A DNA stretch of 64,000 nucleotides from Emiliania huxleyi CCMP1516. Taxonomy: Eukaryota; Haptophyta; Isochrysidales; Noelaerhabdaceae. The notes under the pieces were generated by a model. The model did no database searches, was not told where the DNA came from, and worked only from the letters and a program-made list of their open reading frames with translations. The stretch is taken from contig NW_005198966.1 of NCBI RefSeq assembly GCF_000372725.1, forward strand, positions 764,459 to 828,458, in the 5' to 3' direction. The position numbers and the translations under genes are program-made. Below, piece by piece: positions 18,530-27,972 of this stretch (position 1 is the stretch's first letter; every line of letters begins with the position of its first letter).

Positions 18530-19814
18530 TCATTGCCCTGGCGCCCACGCCTCGATCTTCTTGGGCAGCAGCTGATTCGACAGGTGATCTCCGTGGCCTA
18601 GGCAGCCGTGTTCGCCCCCGCCCCAGCTCCAGGCGGCGCCGTCAGCAGTGAGGGCGAGGCTGTGCTCACGTCCCGCCGACACAGCGACGACGCTCTGGCC
18701 AGCCAAGGCCTCGACCTTCTTGGGTAGCAGCTGGTCCTGCTCGTCACCGTGGCCCAGCTCGCCAAAAGTCCCTATGCCAAAACTGCCTGTACCAAAAGCT
18801 CCAGACGGCGCCGTCGGAGGTGAGGGCGAGTCTGTGGTTGCCGGCAGAGACAGCGACGACGCGCTGGCCAGCCAACGCCTCGACCTTCTTTGGCTGCCAC
18901 TGGTTCTGCTCGTCGCCGTGGCCCAACCGGCCGTAGCCTCCAAAGCCCCAGCTCCAGACGGCTCCGTCGGCGGTGATGGCGAGACTGTGGCGGGCTGCAG
19001 CCGACACAGCGACAACGCGCCGCCCGGCCAAGGCTTCGATCTTCTTCGGCAGCAGCTGGTCCTGCTGGTTGCTGTGGCCCAACTGGCCAACAACTCCCCG
19101 GCCCCAGCTCCAGACAGCGCCGTCGGCAGTGAGGGCGAGGCTGTGCGCTCCACCAGCCGACACAGCGACGACGCGCTGGGCAGCAAAGGCCTCGGTCTTC
19201 TTGGGCAGCAGCTGGCGCTGCTGATCGCCGTGGCCCAACCGGCCAAAGCCTCCAGAGCCCCAGCTCCAGACGGCCCCGCCGGCAGTGAGGGCGAGGCTGT
19301 GGTAAACTCCAGCCGACACGCTCACGGCACGCTCGCCCCCCACCGGAGAGGGGAGGCGAGTCGGCGTGTTGAGCCGCGTCACGCCCGCGCCGTGCCCGAG
19401 CAGCGCTTGGTTGTAGTGCGGCGCAGAGCCGCACGACGAGAGCCGCCCCTCGCCGACGATGAAGAGGCTGTGCCGACCGCCTGCCGCCGCGCTCGCCGGC
19501 GGGTTGGACTCGCACAGCAGCGCAGCAAAGCACAGCCACCGCACGGCGCAGCCCTCGTCCTCTGGCTGCGCCGGCAGCTCGAAGCCGCGCTCTTGCGCCC
19601 ACAAGCGGATGCCCTCCACCGCAAGCGAGGCGTGAAAGAGCAGCGAGACAGCCGCGACGCGAGCGATGTCGGTGGGGTCGCAGCGAGAAATGGCGCGCAC
19701 GAGGAGCTCCGTGGGGAGGTCGAGGAGGCGGGCGGGCGGCGGCGTATCTGGCGAGGGAGCGGCTGTGGCGGCGGAGGCGAGGCGGCGCGAGCGGCGGCGT
19801 GGCGGGGTGGACAT
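18530..19814 (-). CDS. F-box/RCC1-repeat protein, copy C (reading frame broken in a late repeat)
   Basis: The start is ATG 19814-19812, preceded on the coding strand by GAATTCTTTTTCTCGCG as in copy A. Protein order: F-box (LLDLPTELLVRAISRCDPTD), linker with FELPAQPEDEGCAVRWLCFA, a degenerate first unit, then RCC1 repeats such as AVWSWGSGGFGRLGHGD. In the repeat near 18795-18770 the frame shifts. Read straight on it gives AVWSFWYRQFWHRDFW and soon a stop, whereas the family sequence (GELGHGDEQDQLLPKKVEAL) continues in another frame to the TGA at 18530. The change looks like one extra T in TGGAGCTTTTGG. It may be a true lesion or a sequencing error, because everything downstream is well kept. 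Confidence 0.65.
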
Positions 19815-20054
19815 CGCGAGAAAAAGAATTCACCGCCACGCCCGCTTCCCCATGCCCTCGGTTTGCTGCACGCCCTGCGAGCGGGGCGGGGTGCGCACTG
19901 TCCCTCTGTGTTCGTGCGTCGCCCATCTCTCCTGGAGATGCCTGCTCTATTTATTTATTAGCCCTCGGTGGCTCTGCTGACGCGCTGCTCGCCGTGCCTC
20001 GAGCCTCCCCGCGGATGGCCGCGACCACCGAGGTCCTCGGACGAGCCGTGGCAC

Positions 20055-20250
20055 GCTACGTCCACCGCGTAGTCGACGCCGCCGAAGGCCGCGTTTGAGC
20101 AAGCGTTTGCCTTCGGCTTGCGCCAGGCCGAGTACGCAGGCAGGAGCCGTCATGGACCGCCTCTGCGCGTTTCTGCTAGGTGGCTGCGATCCTCGAGGAG
20201 AAAGCCGCCGCTGCGGAGACGGCCGAGAAGGCCAAGAAGAAGAAGAAATG
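20055..20250 (+). CDS. Possible 3' exons of an unidentified gene
   Basis: Two coding-like phrases are visible on the plus strand: KAAFEQAFAFGLRQAEYAGR (about 20076-20140) and, after a CTGCTAG acceptor, VAAILEEKAAAAETAEKAKK, with three more Lys before the stop at 20248-20250. The second has the look of a true charged C-terminal helix. The two are in different frames and I could not find a clean donor. No ATG or upstream exon was found in 19815-20055. The product is unknown. Confidence 0.25.
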
Positions 20251-20382
20251 AGCAGAAGCTATGTCGTTACCTTGACAAAAAGCGCATAACCTCCCCCCCC
20301 CCCCCTCGTAGCTCGCGAGACCTCGGGAGCGTGGCAAGGGGACGGACGTCGGGGCGCGGCAATCGCCGCCCCGCTGACGCTC

Positions 20383-22242
20383 ATGGAGGAGCTCCGGGAG
20401 CCGCTGGTGGGGGACGTGATTCGAGTTCGCCTCCGCACGACGACGGGAAGCATCAAGTTCCCCGTCACCGCCCCGGTGTCCACAAGCATCGAGGCATTCA
20501 AGGGTCTCGCGGCTGCGTCGGCCGTTGGCCAAGCTGTTGGATGGACTGCAGAACGGATCGAGCTGTCCCACTATGGCGAGCCCCTAAAGGAGGGCCGCAC
20601 ACTCTCATCTTATGGCATCAAGGACGGCGATGAGATCATGGTGGGCGGCGTGACGAGCAGCGGAGACGGCTCTGGCCGGCTGAGCTATTCGGCCGCGCTG
20701 CAAAAGGGTGATGCAATTGCAAAGGAGATGAAGGACGACGATGGTAGGCCGGTCACGATCCGACTGAGCAGCAGCGGACAGAGTGATGCCAAACGCAAGA
20801 GCGGCCTCTCTCGGAAGCGCTCCTCTTTCCTCAACCCTGCTCGGCCTAGCGGCACGACCGGAGCGTCGGTGCTGTCGTCTGTCATCACCCTCTCGAGCAC
20901 TCAGATGGGCGTGGGCGTCCTCGCTCTGCCGCACGCCTTTGCGCAGTCGGGCCTCTTTGGTGGGCTAAGCCTGCTGGCGTCCGGCGCGGTCCTCGCCGCC
21001 CTCTCCATATTCCTGCTCAACGCGGCCGGCGCGCGATGTGGACTCGAGACGCCGACGCTCTTTTCGCTCTGCAACTCCCTCCTGCCCGGCTCGGGGGTCG
21101 TGCTTACGTGCGCGCTCACGATTCAGATGACGGGAGGCGTGCTCATGCGCCTGGTCGTCGCGGCTGACAACATCACCCTCACCTACGGCGCGGTGGATCG
21201 CACCATCTTTCTCCTCGCCGCTGCCCTCTACTTTGTGCCTGTCTGCTTCCTGCGCTCGCTCGACTCACTCCGCATCTTCTCATCGATCTCCATCATCTGT
21301 CTGCTCGTGATCGCGCTCACCGAGCTCACCTACCTCGTCTCGCCCGAGCTGCTCGGCGACCCGTGTGACGCTGCGGCTGCCGCTGCCGCCACTGCCGCCG
21401 TCGATGCCTCGGCAGCGCTATCGCTCTCTGCGCCGAGCAACGCCTCGGCCCCAACTGCTCCGCCCGCAGCGCCGGACCCGCTGCACGACTGGCTGGGCCG
21501 CATCTGGGAGCTTCTCGGCCTCTCCCTCCCGGCCTTTTGCGGCGACGCGATGGTGCGCATCCTCGGCACGCCGCTGGAGCTGCTGCGGACGGCGCCCACC
21601 TTTGTCATCGCCTTCTTCTGCCAGCACAACGTCTTTACGGTCCTCACGGAGCTTGACCGCCCGACTAGCTGCCGCAAGGTGACGGTGGTGTGCCTCGCGA
21701 TGCTGCTCACCCTCACCACCTACACCATCTTTGCCGCTTCGGGCTACATCACCTTTGGCGGTGAAGTCGCGAGCAACGTGCTCAACTCGTACCCACCGGA
21801 TGCGCCCGCCGTTGCCGTCACCCGCACCGCCCTCGCCGTCGCCCTCCTCGGCTCGGTCCCGCTTCTAGTTAATCCGGCGCGGCTGGCCCTGGTCTCAATG
21901 CTGGAGCTCTGCGTGCCACGGGGCAAGCGCCGCGGGCCACAGATCAGCGTCGCTGGCACAAAGGCCCCGCCGCCGTCCGTCTTTGTGACGGCGCCGCTGG
22001 ATATCGCAGTCATCCTGATGTTCGACGCGATGATGGTCGCCCTCGCTCTCAACTTCTCCGACCTGGGACAGATCGTTAGCCTCTCCGGCGCCACCACCGG
22101 CGCGTCACTCTTCTTCATCGTGCCCGCCGCCGCCTACCTCCTCTCCTCCAAGCGCGTGGTCGATTGCGTCTCGATCCCCGCGCTGCTGTCGCTGGTCATG
22201 ATCGCCATTGGAGCTACCGTAATCTACCTGCACTTCAGCTAG
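20383..22242 (+). CDS. Ubiquitin-like domain fused to an AAAP-family amino acid transporter
   Basis: The single frame from ATG 20383 gives 619 residues. Residues about 11-89 have the beta-grasp pattern of a ubiquitin-like domain (DVIRVRLRTTTGSIKFPVTA, then RIELSHYGEPLKEG, then LSSYGIKDGDEIMVGG). A Ser/Lys/Arg-rich linker follows. From about residue 160 is an AAAP/SLC38-type transporter: SSVITLSSTQMGVGVLALPH is the first helix with the family's G-x-G-x-L-x-L-P signature, followed by about ten more helices, including FVIAFFCQHNVFTVLTEL. A long Ala-rich loop is near 330-370. AAAP carriers move amino acids with H+ or Na+ across plasma, vacuolar or lysosomal membranes. There is no diglycine at the end of the domain, so it is not expected to be conjugated. 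It may be a docking or regulatory module; that is inference. Confidence 0.85.
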   Translation: MEELREPLVGDVIRVRLRTTTGSIKFPVTAPVSTSIEAFKGLAAASAVGQAVGWTAERIELSHYGEPLKEGRTLSSYGIKDGDEIMVGGVTSSGDGSGRLSYSAALQKGDAIAKEMKDDDGRPVTIRLSSSGQSDAKRKSGLSRKRSSFLNPARPSGTTGASVLSSVITLSSTQMGVGVLALPHAFAQSGLFGGLSLLASGAVLAALSIFLLNAAGARCGLETPTLFSLCNSLLPGSGVVLTCALTIQMTGGVLMRLVVAADNITLTYGAVDRTIFLLAAALYFVPVCFLRSLDSLRIFSSISIICLLVIALTELTYLVSPELLGDPCDAAAAAAATAAVDASAALSLSAPSNASAPTAPPAAPDPLHDWLGRIWELLGLSLPAFCGDAMVRILGTPLELLRTAPTFVIAFFCQHNVFTVLTELDRPTSCRKVTVVCLAMLLTLTTYTIFAASGYITFGGEVASNVLNSYPPDAPAVAVTRTALAVALLGSVPLLVNPARLALVSMLELCVPRGKRRGPQISVAGTKAPPPSVFVTAPLDIAVILMFDAMMVALALNFSDLGQIVSLSGATTGASLFFIVPAAAYLLSSKRVVDCVSIPALLSLVMIAIGATVIYLHFS

Positions 22243-22850
22243 AGGTGACAGCGGCGCGCGAGAGGTTTAATTTCATCATGCGGGGAGAGATGTGGGGGGG
22301 GTTCTGCACAAACTGTGCCTGTGGAGTTCTGCTTCTAGCAGAGCCTGGGGAGCCTCTGCGCTCTCTGGGTCTGGCGGAGGTCGAGTGCGTCACCGTCAGC
22401 CCGGCGGGGTGTGCATGTGGATGTGCGCCCCCGAGCCCGACCCGACACTCAAACGAGTCGACGATTCCTTGTGCCATAAATAAAAGAACGATAAATAAAG
22501 AGCCGATTGGCACTCTCTCTCCACATGCGCAAACAGTGGGGGTGTGCACACACACATGCAACCCACCCAAAAAACTCTGACAGGACCACAGACGTGTGCG
22601 CGGGGCCGCCTTGCAGAGGGCTCGCCCGCCCACCACAAGCGGGAGTCGAGACAGTACGGGGTACGCCAATAAAATAGAGAGCAACAATAGGCAAGAGGAC
22701 CGGGCGGCTTCAAACGTCGAAGCCGAGAGCGAGCTCACCTGCGGCGGCAGAGGGCTCGATCATAAACCACCGAGGAGCGTGGCTTCGCCGCACAAGCAGC
22801 CCAAACCCCTCCTGCCCCCCCCGCCCCGCGCCACGGGGGGCCGCTACTCT
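22243..22850. other. Convergent 3' region with candidate poly(A) signals
   Basis: The region separates the 3' ends of the transporter gene (+) and the Mpv17-like gene (-). AATAAA occurs on the plus strand at 22479-22484, 22494-22499 and 22668-22673, and these are candidate polyadenylation signals for the transporter. No gene was seen. Confidence 0.4.
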
Positions 22851-25484
22851 CTACGGCGGGCGCGCGCCCTGGTGGAAGGCAAACAGCACGGGCCAAAAGG
22901 CGAGCAACGGCCAGCAGTTGTCGAGCAGCTGCTTGGGCGGCGGCAGGCTGAAGCCGGCGAGGCTGGCCTCGCCGCCGCCGCCGCCCTCGCCGCCACCTCC
23001 GCCACCTCCGCCTCCGCCGCCTCCGCCCGCAGGCGCGAGGACGTAGCAAGCCTCCTCATCGCACGCCTCCCAGCCGGAGGCGGTGGCGTACCTGCGGGCC
23101 ACGGCGTCGAGCGGGAGTTGGCGGAGGATAGCGAGGCCTCCGGGGCGATGTGTGTGGGGGGGAGAGGGGGGGGGGGGGGTGTGAAGAGGGGGGGGGCTGC
23201 AGTGTGGCGTTGGTCTCTCGCGCCTCAGCTCGCCGGCCACGACCTGGCGCGAGAGCTCGACCTCGAGGGACGGGTCGACGCCAAACGCCTGGCGAGATGA
23301 GCCGAGGTGAGCCGGAGTATCTCGGCTAAACCTCGGAGCATCTCGGAGCGGCTCGGAGCGGCTCGCCTCTGCAACGACGGGCTGCTCCGCCGACTCGTCC
23401 TGGTTGGCGACGCGCGAGAGGATGGTCACCCAGACGATCTCCATCACGTCCACCCAGAGCAGCTTGAGGTCGAGCGGCACCTGTGGAGACAGCTCTCCCG
23501 TCTCACCGCCGGCCAGCTCCCCCCCCCCTTCTCTCTCCCTGCCGTCTGAGCAGCGGGGCGGTGCGGCACCGCGTGCGAGAAGGAGATGCAGTGCACAAAC
23601 GGCCAGAAGCGCCACGACGAGCGCAGCGCGGGCCACGACGTCGCACGCACGTCGCGCCAGACGTCGCCGGGAGCGCGGAAGGCAAGCGTGCCTGCCGGGA
23701 GGTGTGTGTGAGTGGGTGGGGGGGGGGGGGGCAGGGGGTGGGGGGGGGGGGTCAGGGAAGGTGGCTGTGAGGGTTCGGCGCGACGGGAGGTGCCGTGAAG
23801 GGAGATGACGGACTGGGGGGCCGTCCGGTGGCTGGCTGGGATGGTCTAGCGGTCTCGCGGGGCTGTCTACGAGCGGTCGCCGATCAGGAAAGAGTACATC
23901 GCGTTCAGGTAGAGCGACCAGACCGTCTGGTCGGCGAGCACCTGAGGCGTGGGGCACGTCCACCCAAGTCGGGGACACGTCCAGTGGAGATGGGGGACAC
24001 GTCCAGTGGAGATGGGGGACATGTCCACCACAGGAAGAAGGATGCCGCAATGGAAGACACTGACCTCTAATTGGCGACCACCCGACGCGCCCTATGTCTC
24101 GGCTCTCGGCTATCCCTCGGCTGCCTCTCGGCTGTCCCTCGGCTGTCCCTCGGCTGCCTCTCGGCTGTCTCTGGGCTGCCTCTGGGCTGCCTCTCGGCTG
24201 TCCCTCGGCTGCCTCTCGGCTGTCTCTGGGCTGCCTCTCGGCTGTCTCTCGGCACCTTGACGCCGGTGCCCCACCACGCTCCTCCAAAGTCGAGGTACTG
24301 CTCCATCGTGAGCATCCAGTAGTGGCAGAGCGGGCCTACGGGGGGACGCGTCCGGGACACGTCTGGGACGGGCAAACACGCCGTCGCGAGAGCCGCGTGC
24401 GGCGGAGCGGGCCGTGGCCGATGAAGCCTGCGGCGCCGGAGCGGAAGGAGCGGGGCAGGTCGAGAGAGGCGAGGGTGCGCCCCTGGTAGATTTGGGAGAC
24501 AAAGTCGCCGAAGGTGTACGCGACGCCAGAGGTGCACGCCTGCGGGTGAGTGGCGCAGGCTGGCAGAACTGTCCGAGAAGGGTCTGCGAAAGGCCCGGAA
24601 GAGCAGAGGTGGCGATTGCAAAGGAGGGCGGCATCGCGCCGCCGGTGGCGCCGGGGCGGCACGGGCTTGCAAAAGACCGGGCCGCATGGGCGTGGTGGAG
24701 CCTCGCTCGCACGGCACAAGCGGAGAGCGCTAGAGGCGGGTGGCAGAGGGTGGCTGAGGGTGGCAGAGGTGCGGGCCTTGTAAAAGACGGGGTTGGTCGG
24801 CACCAGCGCCTCGTACTGGTGCAGCAGCTCGCCTGAGGACATGTCTCGGACATGTCTCGGACATGTCATGGACAGCGCCTCGTGCTGGTGCAGCAGCTCG
24901 CCCGGTAGGCGGAGGATCAGGTCGAGTGCGACCACCCACCGCGCGAAGCCCGGGTACACGTCCGGCCCGAGGTCAAAGTAGTATAGCGCAAAGATGGCCC
25001 GGATGTCGGTCTCGAGCAGCGAATAGACGATCCCGATCCCAAAGGTCGAAATTACGAGGAGGTTGACGACGCCGAGGTTGTTGAGGAAGGAGCGCCTCGC
25101 CGCCGCCGCAAGGTTCTCCGCCCGGAAGATCTCTGCCGCCGCGTCGTCCGCCATTCGCTGCAATCGCTCGTTTTGGGCCGTGAGATCCGCAACCTCCTGG
25201 CGAAGCCGCACGTTCTCGTCGGCGAGAGAAGCACGTTCTCGTCGGGAATCGTCGGCGAGAGAAGCTGCCGTTGCGTCTGCTGCCCTGGCTGTCACAGCAG
25301 AGGCTCTTGAATCCGCCACAGCCGCATCTTTGCTTCGGCGGTTGGTTTCCGCCAGGCTGATCGAACGACATAGCCGGTGGCCCACGGCCAGGCGAGGGCG
25401 GCCAGCCTTGGGTAGGCTGTAACCAAGCGACGAGGGCAGCAGCAGCAGCAGCAACGCCGGCATTGCTGGAGAAGAGAATCGCAT
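22851..25484 (-). CDS. Mpv17/PMP22-family membrane protein, multi-exon
   Basis: The Mpv17/PMP22 family forms small four-helix pores of peroxisomes, mitochondria and plastids. The start ATG 25484-25482 opens a signal-type leader (MRFSSPAMPALLLLLLPSSL) and then a basic, transit-like segment and a coiled coil (ENVRLRQEVADLTAQNERLQ). The family core follows in separate exons: ALVPTNPVFYKA (about 24815-24780); TSGVAYTFGDFVSQIYQGR (about 24535-24480) with GAAGFIGHGPL; CHYWMLTMEQYLDF (about 24330-24290); VLADQTVWSLYLNAMYSFLI (about 23945-23880); DVWRDVRATSWPALRSSWRF, then WPFVHCISF (about 23670-23585); and VPLDLKLLWVDVMEIVWVTI, then LSRVANQ (about 23480-23400). The C-terminal exons encode a poly-Gly run and LLDNCWPLLAFWPVLFAFHQ, ending at 22851. 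The leader suggests plastid or other secondary-endosymbiotic targeting. The extra N- and C-terminal parts make it longer than the usual family size of about 180-250 residues. Confidence 0.8.
23952..24029. repeat. Intronic repeat of about 22 bp (GACACGTCCAGTGGAGATGG)
   Basis: Three imperfect tandem copies around GACACGTCCAGTGGAGATGG lie in an intron of the Mpv17-like gene. Confidence 0.65.
24094..24252. repeat. Intronic minisatellite, unit about 11 bp (CTCGGCTGTC)
   Basis: About 14 units of CTCGGCTGCCT, CTCGGCTGTCC or CTGGGCTGCCT in mixed order. It lies in the intron between the CHYWMLTMEQYLDF and VLADQTVWSLYL exons of the Mpv17-like gene. On the coding strand the core is CAGCCGAGA. Confidence 0.8.
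24804..24902 (-). repeat. 69-bp offset exon duplication around an ACATGTCCGAG array
   Basis: On the coding strand GAGCTGCTGCACCAGCACGA (about 24898-24879) recurs 69 bp later as GAGCTGCTGCACCAGTACGA. Three ACATGTCCGAG-type units lie between. The offset is a multiple of three and no stop intervenes, so it can be read either as 23 extra residues (GELLHQHEAL, then GELLHQYEAL) or as a young intron inside a duplicated exon segment. Confidence 0.7.
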
Positions 25485-25508
25485 TTCCGGAGCAAAGAGC
25501 CGTCGGGC

Positions 25509-25523
25509 AAAAAAGAATTTTCC
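25509..25523 (-). promoter_or_regulatory. GGAAAATTCTTTTTT motif upstream of the Mpv17-like gene
   Basis: On the coding strand GGAAAATTCTTTTTT lies about 25 bp before the ATG at 25484. It matches the motif before F-box/RCC1 copy A (GGGAAAATTCTTTTTCTCGC). Confidence 0.4.
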
Positions 25524-25539
25524 TCGATAAGTGCCGCCG

Positions 25540-25576
25540 TGCCAGTGCGCGCCAGTCCCGTGCCCCGTGTCGTGCA
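25540..25576 (-). repeat. Dispersed 5'-flank repeat (GGCACGGGACTGGCGCGCAC)
   Basis: On the minus strand the sequence reads GGCACGGGACTGGCGCGCAC then TGGCAC. Close copies are at 47180-47203 (plus, GGCACGGGATTGGCGCGCAC) and partly at 31811-31829 (minus). In two of the three places an AAATTCTTTTT-type or AAAGAGAATTT motif lies within about 80 bp. Confidence 0.55.
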
Positions 25577-25845
25577 AAATAGAAACACGGATCACGCAGC
25601 GCTATCATCTCCGGGGAGCACGTCGCTTAAGGCCAGTCTTTGGAATTAAGCTTTAAGGTTAGAGCTGATGACCTTTCGAACACACGCCAAACCAGGGATG
25701 GATGCCCTCGTCTCTCCGCCTGCAAGGCCACGCCGATCGGCGCTTTCGCCGCTGCAAACCTCATCCTCGAGAGCGCGCACCTCCAGGTAAAGCCGTAATC
25801 ATGTGCTTTCCACTATACCTGCGCCTAGTTGTTCGTCACCCGCTG

Positions 25846-26605
25846 TCACCTCGTGCGGCCCTCCGTCGCGAGCTGGACCACCTCGCCCAGGTCAGCGTGA
25901 GCGCCGCTCGACGAGTCGTAGTGAGTGAAGATCTGCTCGTCTCCATCAAAGACAAACGTGCCGCCCTGCACCATGGTCCGCTCCATCGCCCTTGGGTCGA
26001 AGAGACCTTGCCCTTTGGGCATCAGCGGCACGTACGGCCCTGGGGCGAACAGGTTGCCCGTGATCGAGTTGAGGTCGTCGCGGCCGCGCGCTTGGATAGC
26101 CCGGTTGGTGGCCGCCGACCACATCGACTCGACGCCCTCGAAGACCTGCTTGCCGCCCGCGTCGCGCTGCGTGTTGCGCGTGCCTGCCGCGGCGTACGCA
26201 TCGGTGGTGTCGCTCTCGTCGGCGAACAGCAGCGCCGCAGGGAACTCGATCTTTTCTGCGAACGTCTTTGCCGCCTCGGCGGAGCCGATCCCCACGGAGA
26301 AGAGCTTGACGTTGTCGGCCGAGGCTATCGCTGGGAGCACGTCGCGACGAAGCTGCGCACACGAGGAGGTGTGAGAGAGGGGGGCTCCGCTCTTCCTTCG
26401 CAGGGACGGTGTGGTCGACCTGCAGCGCCAGCTCCCAGCAGAAGACTCACCCAAAGTGCCTCAGGAATACGAGGACGGCACGATCCTCTGCGCCCCACAG
26501 CGACGTGAGCGGGAGGCGGGTGCCGTCCGAGGCTCGCGTGACCGGCGCCGCCTGCAGCGCAGGGTACGAGACGAGAGCCGCGGTGGCAGCCAGGGCTGCG
26601 AGCAT
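25846..26605 (-). CDS. Peroxiredoxin-like 2 (AhpC/TSA superfamily) protein, two exons
   Basis: Exon 1 runs from ATG 26605-26603 to 26451, before the donor GTGAGT. It encodes a hydrophobic leader (MLAALAATAALVSYPALQAA), then VTRASDGTRLPLTSLWGAED and RAVLVFLRHFG. Exon 2 starts near 26365 with CAQLRRDVLPAIASADNVKL, then FSVGIGSAEAAKTFAEKIEF and PAALLFADESDTTDAYAAAG. It ends with TFVFDGDEQIFTHYDSSSGA and the stop at 25846. This is the thioredoxin-fold order of the PRXL2/AAED1 group: FLRHFG-C followed by LRR, a VGIG loop, then FPxxLFAD. Only one cysteine lies at the active-site position; the second Cys of a CxxC is Leu or Arg. The leader suggests secretory or plastid entry. The exact acceptor was not resolved. 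Confidence 0.75.
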
Positions 26606-26666
26606 CGCGCCTTTCCCGGAGCTTTCCTACCGTCGACCACCGGTTTGCATTTATTTCATTCGGCGC

Positions 26667-26807
26667 AGAGGGGTGGTTGAGGGGTTGAGGGTTGAGGCCC
26701 CCCCTCAACCATCTGGTTGACGGTTGAGACCCCCCGTCAACCCTTTAGTTGAGGGTTGAGGCCTCCGGGGCCTATTCTCAGGCTGAGGCTCGCGCGTGAT
26801 CACAAGA
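26667..26807. repeat. Foldback GGTTGAGG element, copy 1
   Basis: About 141 bp of GGTTGAGGGGTTGAGGGTTG alternating with complementary CCCCCCTCAACC blocks. It can fold back on itself. It is nearly identical to 43221-43355, both ending in GCGTGATCACAAGA. A looser copy is at 29786-29880. Confidence 0.8.
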
Positions 26808-27461
26808 AAGATAACCTTGAAAAGCCCTGCCGCCAAAAAATCGCTTCGCCTGCGGCGCGCTCTTGCGCTCCTCATACCTCGAGCGCAATCCATAAGTAGG
26901 AGACGCTCACTGTCGCCATTCAGGCGCCTGATCTTTCAGCAAAGCGATGGCCTACCAGGTACGAGTTCAGATGCGCGCCCGGCAGAAGACGCTTGTGATG
27001 CCGCATGCAGTGGAATGCGCACAGGGAACGGACGGCAAGAGAAGGCAAGGGAAGAAAGAGAAACGGCTGGTGCAGCTAAGCTCACGGCGTAGTATTGCGG
27101 TCACTAACCATCCACGGCAAGAGTCACGGTGAATATGCTGCCGCATAAAAGCAACAGAGTCGCGGTTGGTGCGATGGTCTTGTCGCGGTTAACGACTTGA
27201 CGTTGCACACGGCCATAGACGCAGGATCTGTTTGGCGAGTCTCAAGCAGCGAAAGCAGGCGCGAGAAATTAATGTCAATCCTGAGATCTCAATTTTGGCG
27301 CTAGTTTCGTTTCCTGGTACATCAGACCGCTCTGCGCGCACATTAGAGAGAGAGATTTTTAGCAATACCAAACAACTCTAACACTCACACGTGTTTTGTT
27401 CTGCACATTAGTGTGCGGTCGGACCGACTTTTTCAGACTTTACTATTCTGGATACTGAGGG
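26808..27461. other. Intergenic region without a recognised gene
   Basis: The region has lower GC than its surroundings. A 61-codon frame (26947-27132) is present, but it has no recognisable motif and I do not call it. Confidence 0.35.
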
Positions 27462-27972
27462 TACAATCGGAATTCTCACTTTGGGACACGGGTGGTGGTG
27501 GTCCTCGGGTGGTGTTGGGAGTTTGGCTGTCAGCCGCTCGATTTCTGCGATTTGTGCGAAGCGCGCGATTTCTGCGCGGAGCTCGCCGTGGCCCCGCGCG
27601 GCCGTACCTACTCGCGTTTTCGGCCCACCACCCTCGACCGAGCTCACCACCATCGCGTACGCACGTTTTATCGTGTGCGCAACGCGCTCGATCACCACCG
27701 CGGTGGCGACAAGAGCGCCTTTTCAACACGCTGCGATGGCGGTGTGCAGCACCAGCCGTCACGGCTTCCTGCGCCGCGTCGAGGCTCGCCGAGCGGGAAC
27801 GTAGGTCGACTCGACACGGCACGGCCCCAAACATCCCACGTCGCGCTCGCGTTCTGCCAGCTCTCTCCCCGCAGTCGCTGCTGCTCACGCTCTCGCCGCG
27901 CGTCTCCTGTGCTGCACGCCCACACGTGCGCCGCCTGTCCGCCGCGCGGGAGCGAAGCGCTCTTTGGTGGCG
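27462..27972 (+). repeat. Left arm of a 511-bp inverted repeat
   Basis: The arm starts TACAATCGGAATTCTCACTT and ends TCTTTGGTGGCG. Its reverse complement is found at 28950-29460 over the same length, with about two differences noticed (CGCAACGCG versus CGCGACGCG near 27680, and CGCCTGTCC versus CGCCCGTCC near 27935). Open frames occur in both directions, but none has a recognisable domain. Confidence 0.85.

Noticed and set aside
25702-26508. 268-codon plus frame over the peroxiredoxin-like gene
   Set aside because: The minus strand gives a recognisable PRXL2 fold with a GTGAGT splice donor; the plus frame has no motif.
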